A DNA stretch of 64,000 nt from Rhodospirillales bacterium (GTDB taxonomy: Bacteria > Pseudomonadota > Alphaproteobacteria > Acetobacterales > Acetobacteraceae): positions 1 through 64,000 of the forward strand of contig JAFKLG010000071.1 of NCBI GenBank assembly GCA_017304945.1. Direction: 5' to 3'. The notes beneath the pieces were generated by a model, which was given only the letters and a program-made list of their open reading frames with translations, made no database searches and was not told where the DNA came from. Position numbers and translations under genes: made by a program. Of this stretch, positions 63,488-64,000 are shown in pieces. The first letter of the stretch is position 1, and every line of letters starts with the position of its first letter.

Positions 63488-64000
63488 TCATGCCTCCTCC
63501 GGCTGCGCGAGACCGGCCACCACGTCCGCGGCGAGCGCGCGGTCGATGCGGCTGCCGGCGGCGTCCAGCCGCGCCACCGCCTCCCGCAGCGCAGCGGGCG
63601 TGCGCGGCAGGCGCAGCAGCAGCCAGTCCTGCAGCGCCGCGGGCACGGCGAGCTGGCGATCGGCCAGCAGCCGCGCCAGCAACGCGCGCAACAGGCTCTC
63701 CTCCGGCGGCATGATCTCGATGGCGGTGACCGCCCGCAACCGGCTGGCGAGGTCGGGCAGGCCGATCGCCCAGCGCGCCGGCGGCGTGCGCGCCGAGAGC
63801 AGCACCGACCGACCGGCCTCCCGCGCCGCATTGAGCAGGTGGAACAGCGCGGCCTCCTCGGCGACGAGGTCGGCATCGTCCACGGCGATGTCGCCGGCTT
63901 CCGGCAGCATCGGCAGTCCGCGCAGCGTCGGGCCGGTCAGCAGGGTGCCGGCGACCCGGTCGGCCCAGAGATGCAGCAGGTGGGTCTTGCCGCAACCGGC
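63488..64000 (-). CDS. hdaA: HdaA-like DnaA regulatory protein (5' end missing)
   Basis: The visible 170 residues start inside a Walker A motif at the window edge (GCGKTHLLHLWADRV) and continue with VDDAD (Walker B), LLSARTPPARW (sensor 1 region) and LLRALLARLLADRQLAVP. This is the ATPase core and lid of the Hda/HdaA family, which converts DnaA-ATP to DnaA-ADP to limit replication initiation. About 50 residues at the N-terminus, including any clamp-binding motif, lie outside the window. It has no C-terminal DnaA DNA-binding domain. Neighbouring ppk1 is 150 bases downstream. Confidence 0.85.
   Translation of the reverse strand, partial: AGCGKTHLLHLWADRVAGTLLTGPTLRGLPMLPEAGDIAVDDADLVAEEAALFHLLNAAREAGRSVLLSARTPPARWAIGLPDLASRLRAVTAIEIMPPEESLLRALLARLLADRQLAVPAALQDWLLLRLPRTPAALREAVARLDAAGSRIDRALAADVVAGLAQPEEA

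Overview
This is about 64 kb of very GC-rich DNA, almost fully coding, with no RNA gene, phage or insertion sequence that I can see. The gene set and order point to an alphaproteobacterium, most likely an Acetobacteraceae-type member of the Rhodospirillales. The main pointers are ubiA divergent from rsmE-gshA, hdaA-ppk-ppx, a DUF3035 lipoprotein, a cysD-cysNC pair, a Hint-domain surface protein and a dispersed repeat that translates as MTGLVPVIH. The genus is not decidable from the sequence alone.

Layout. Bases 1-5665 hold the end of a secreted carbohydrate-binding protein, sufE, a 3-oxoacid CoA-transferase pair (scoAB) flanked by two short tandem-repeat arrays, an EctD-like dioxygenase and a TlyA-type rRNA methyltransferase. 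Bases 5800-10654 carry a lone receiver protein, a dipeptide-type binding protein, tadA, a family 2 glycosyltransferase and an SMP-30 lactonase. A long minus-strand run (10683-20425) goes from rsmE and gshA through a BTAD-type regulator to sulfate activation (cysD, cysNC), a uracil-DNA glycosylase-like gene, a lipoprotein and a zinc-ribbon protein. Divergent from rsmE lie ubiA and an ETFB-lysine-methyltransferase-like gene.

Bases 22174-26537 are a sulfide and persulfide handling island: a DUF442-SQR fusion and a persulfide dioxygenase face a peroxiredoxin and a TauE exporter across a short region with a 30-bp-spaced direct repeat. Then come pgi, an ECF42-type sigma factor with two YCII/DGPF proteins and a VOC protein, an amidohydrolase, an MFS pump, an AlkB-like enzyme, a FUSC protein, an unrecognised 399-residue protein, a short divergent Mfd and a Ser/Gly/His-rich small protein.

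Bases 40775-47980 form one eight-gene operon in which every junction overlaps. It encodes a nucleotidyltransferase, two glycosyltransferases, two methyltransferases, a PIG-L deacetylase, a FemAB-like acyltransferase and a glycosidase-like protein that looks circularly permuted; it should build a modified surface glycan or glycoconjugate. Upstream are a HAD phosphatase and nhaA, followed by a GT9-like protein, a histidine phosphatase overlapping inositol-3-phosphate synthase, and a 1254-residue Hint-domain protein with a possible Cys-His-Asp peptidase-like module.

The most interesting locus is 56919-59535: a compact operon for what looks like a radical-SAM-modified cyclophane peptide of the GrrA/GrrM (triceptide) type. 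It has a 21-codon leader ORF with a strong Shine-Dalgarno sequence, a 124-residue exported precursor whose last 49 residues contain eleven Trp-X-Asn motifs in 12-residue repeats, a SPASM-type radical SAM maturase translationally coupled to it, and a secreted Gly/Pro/Met-rich partner with a CGAC motif. The window ends with ppx, ppk1 and a truncated hdaA.
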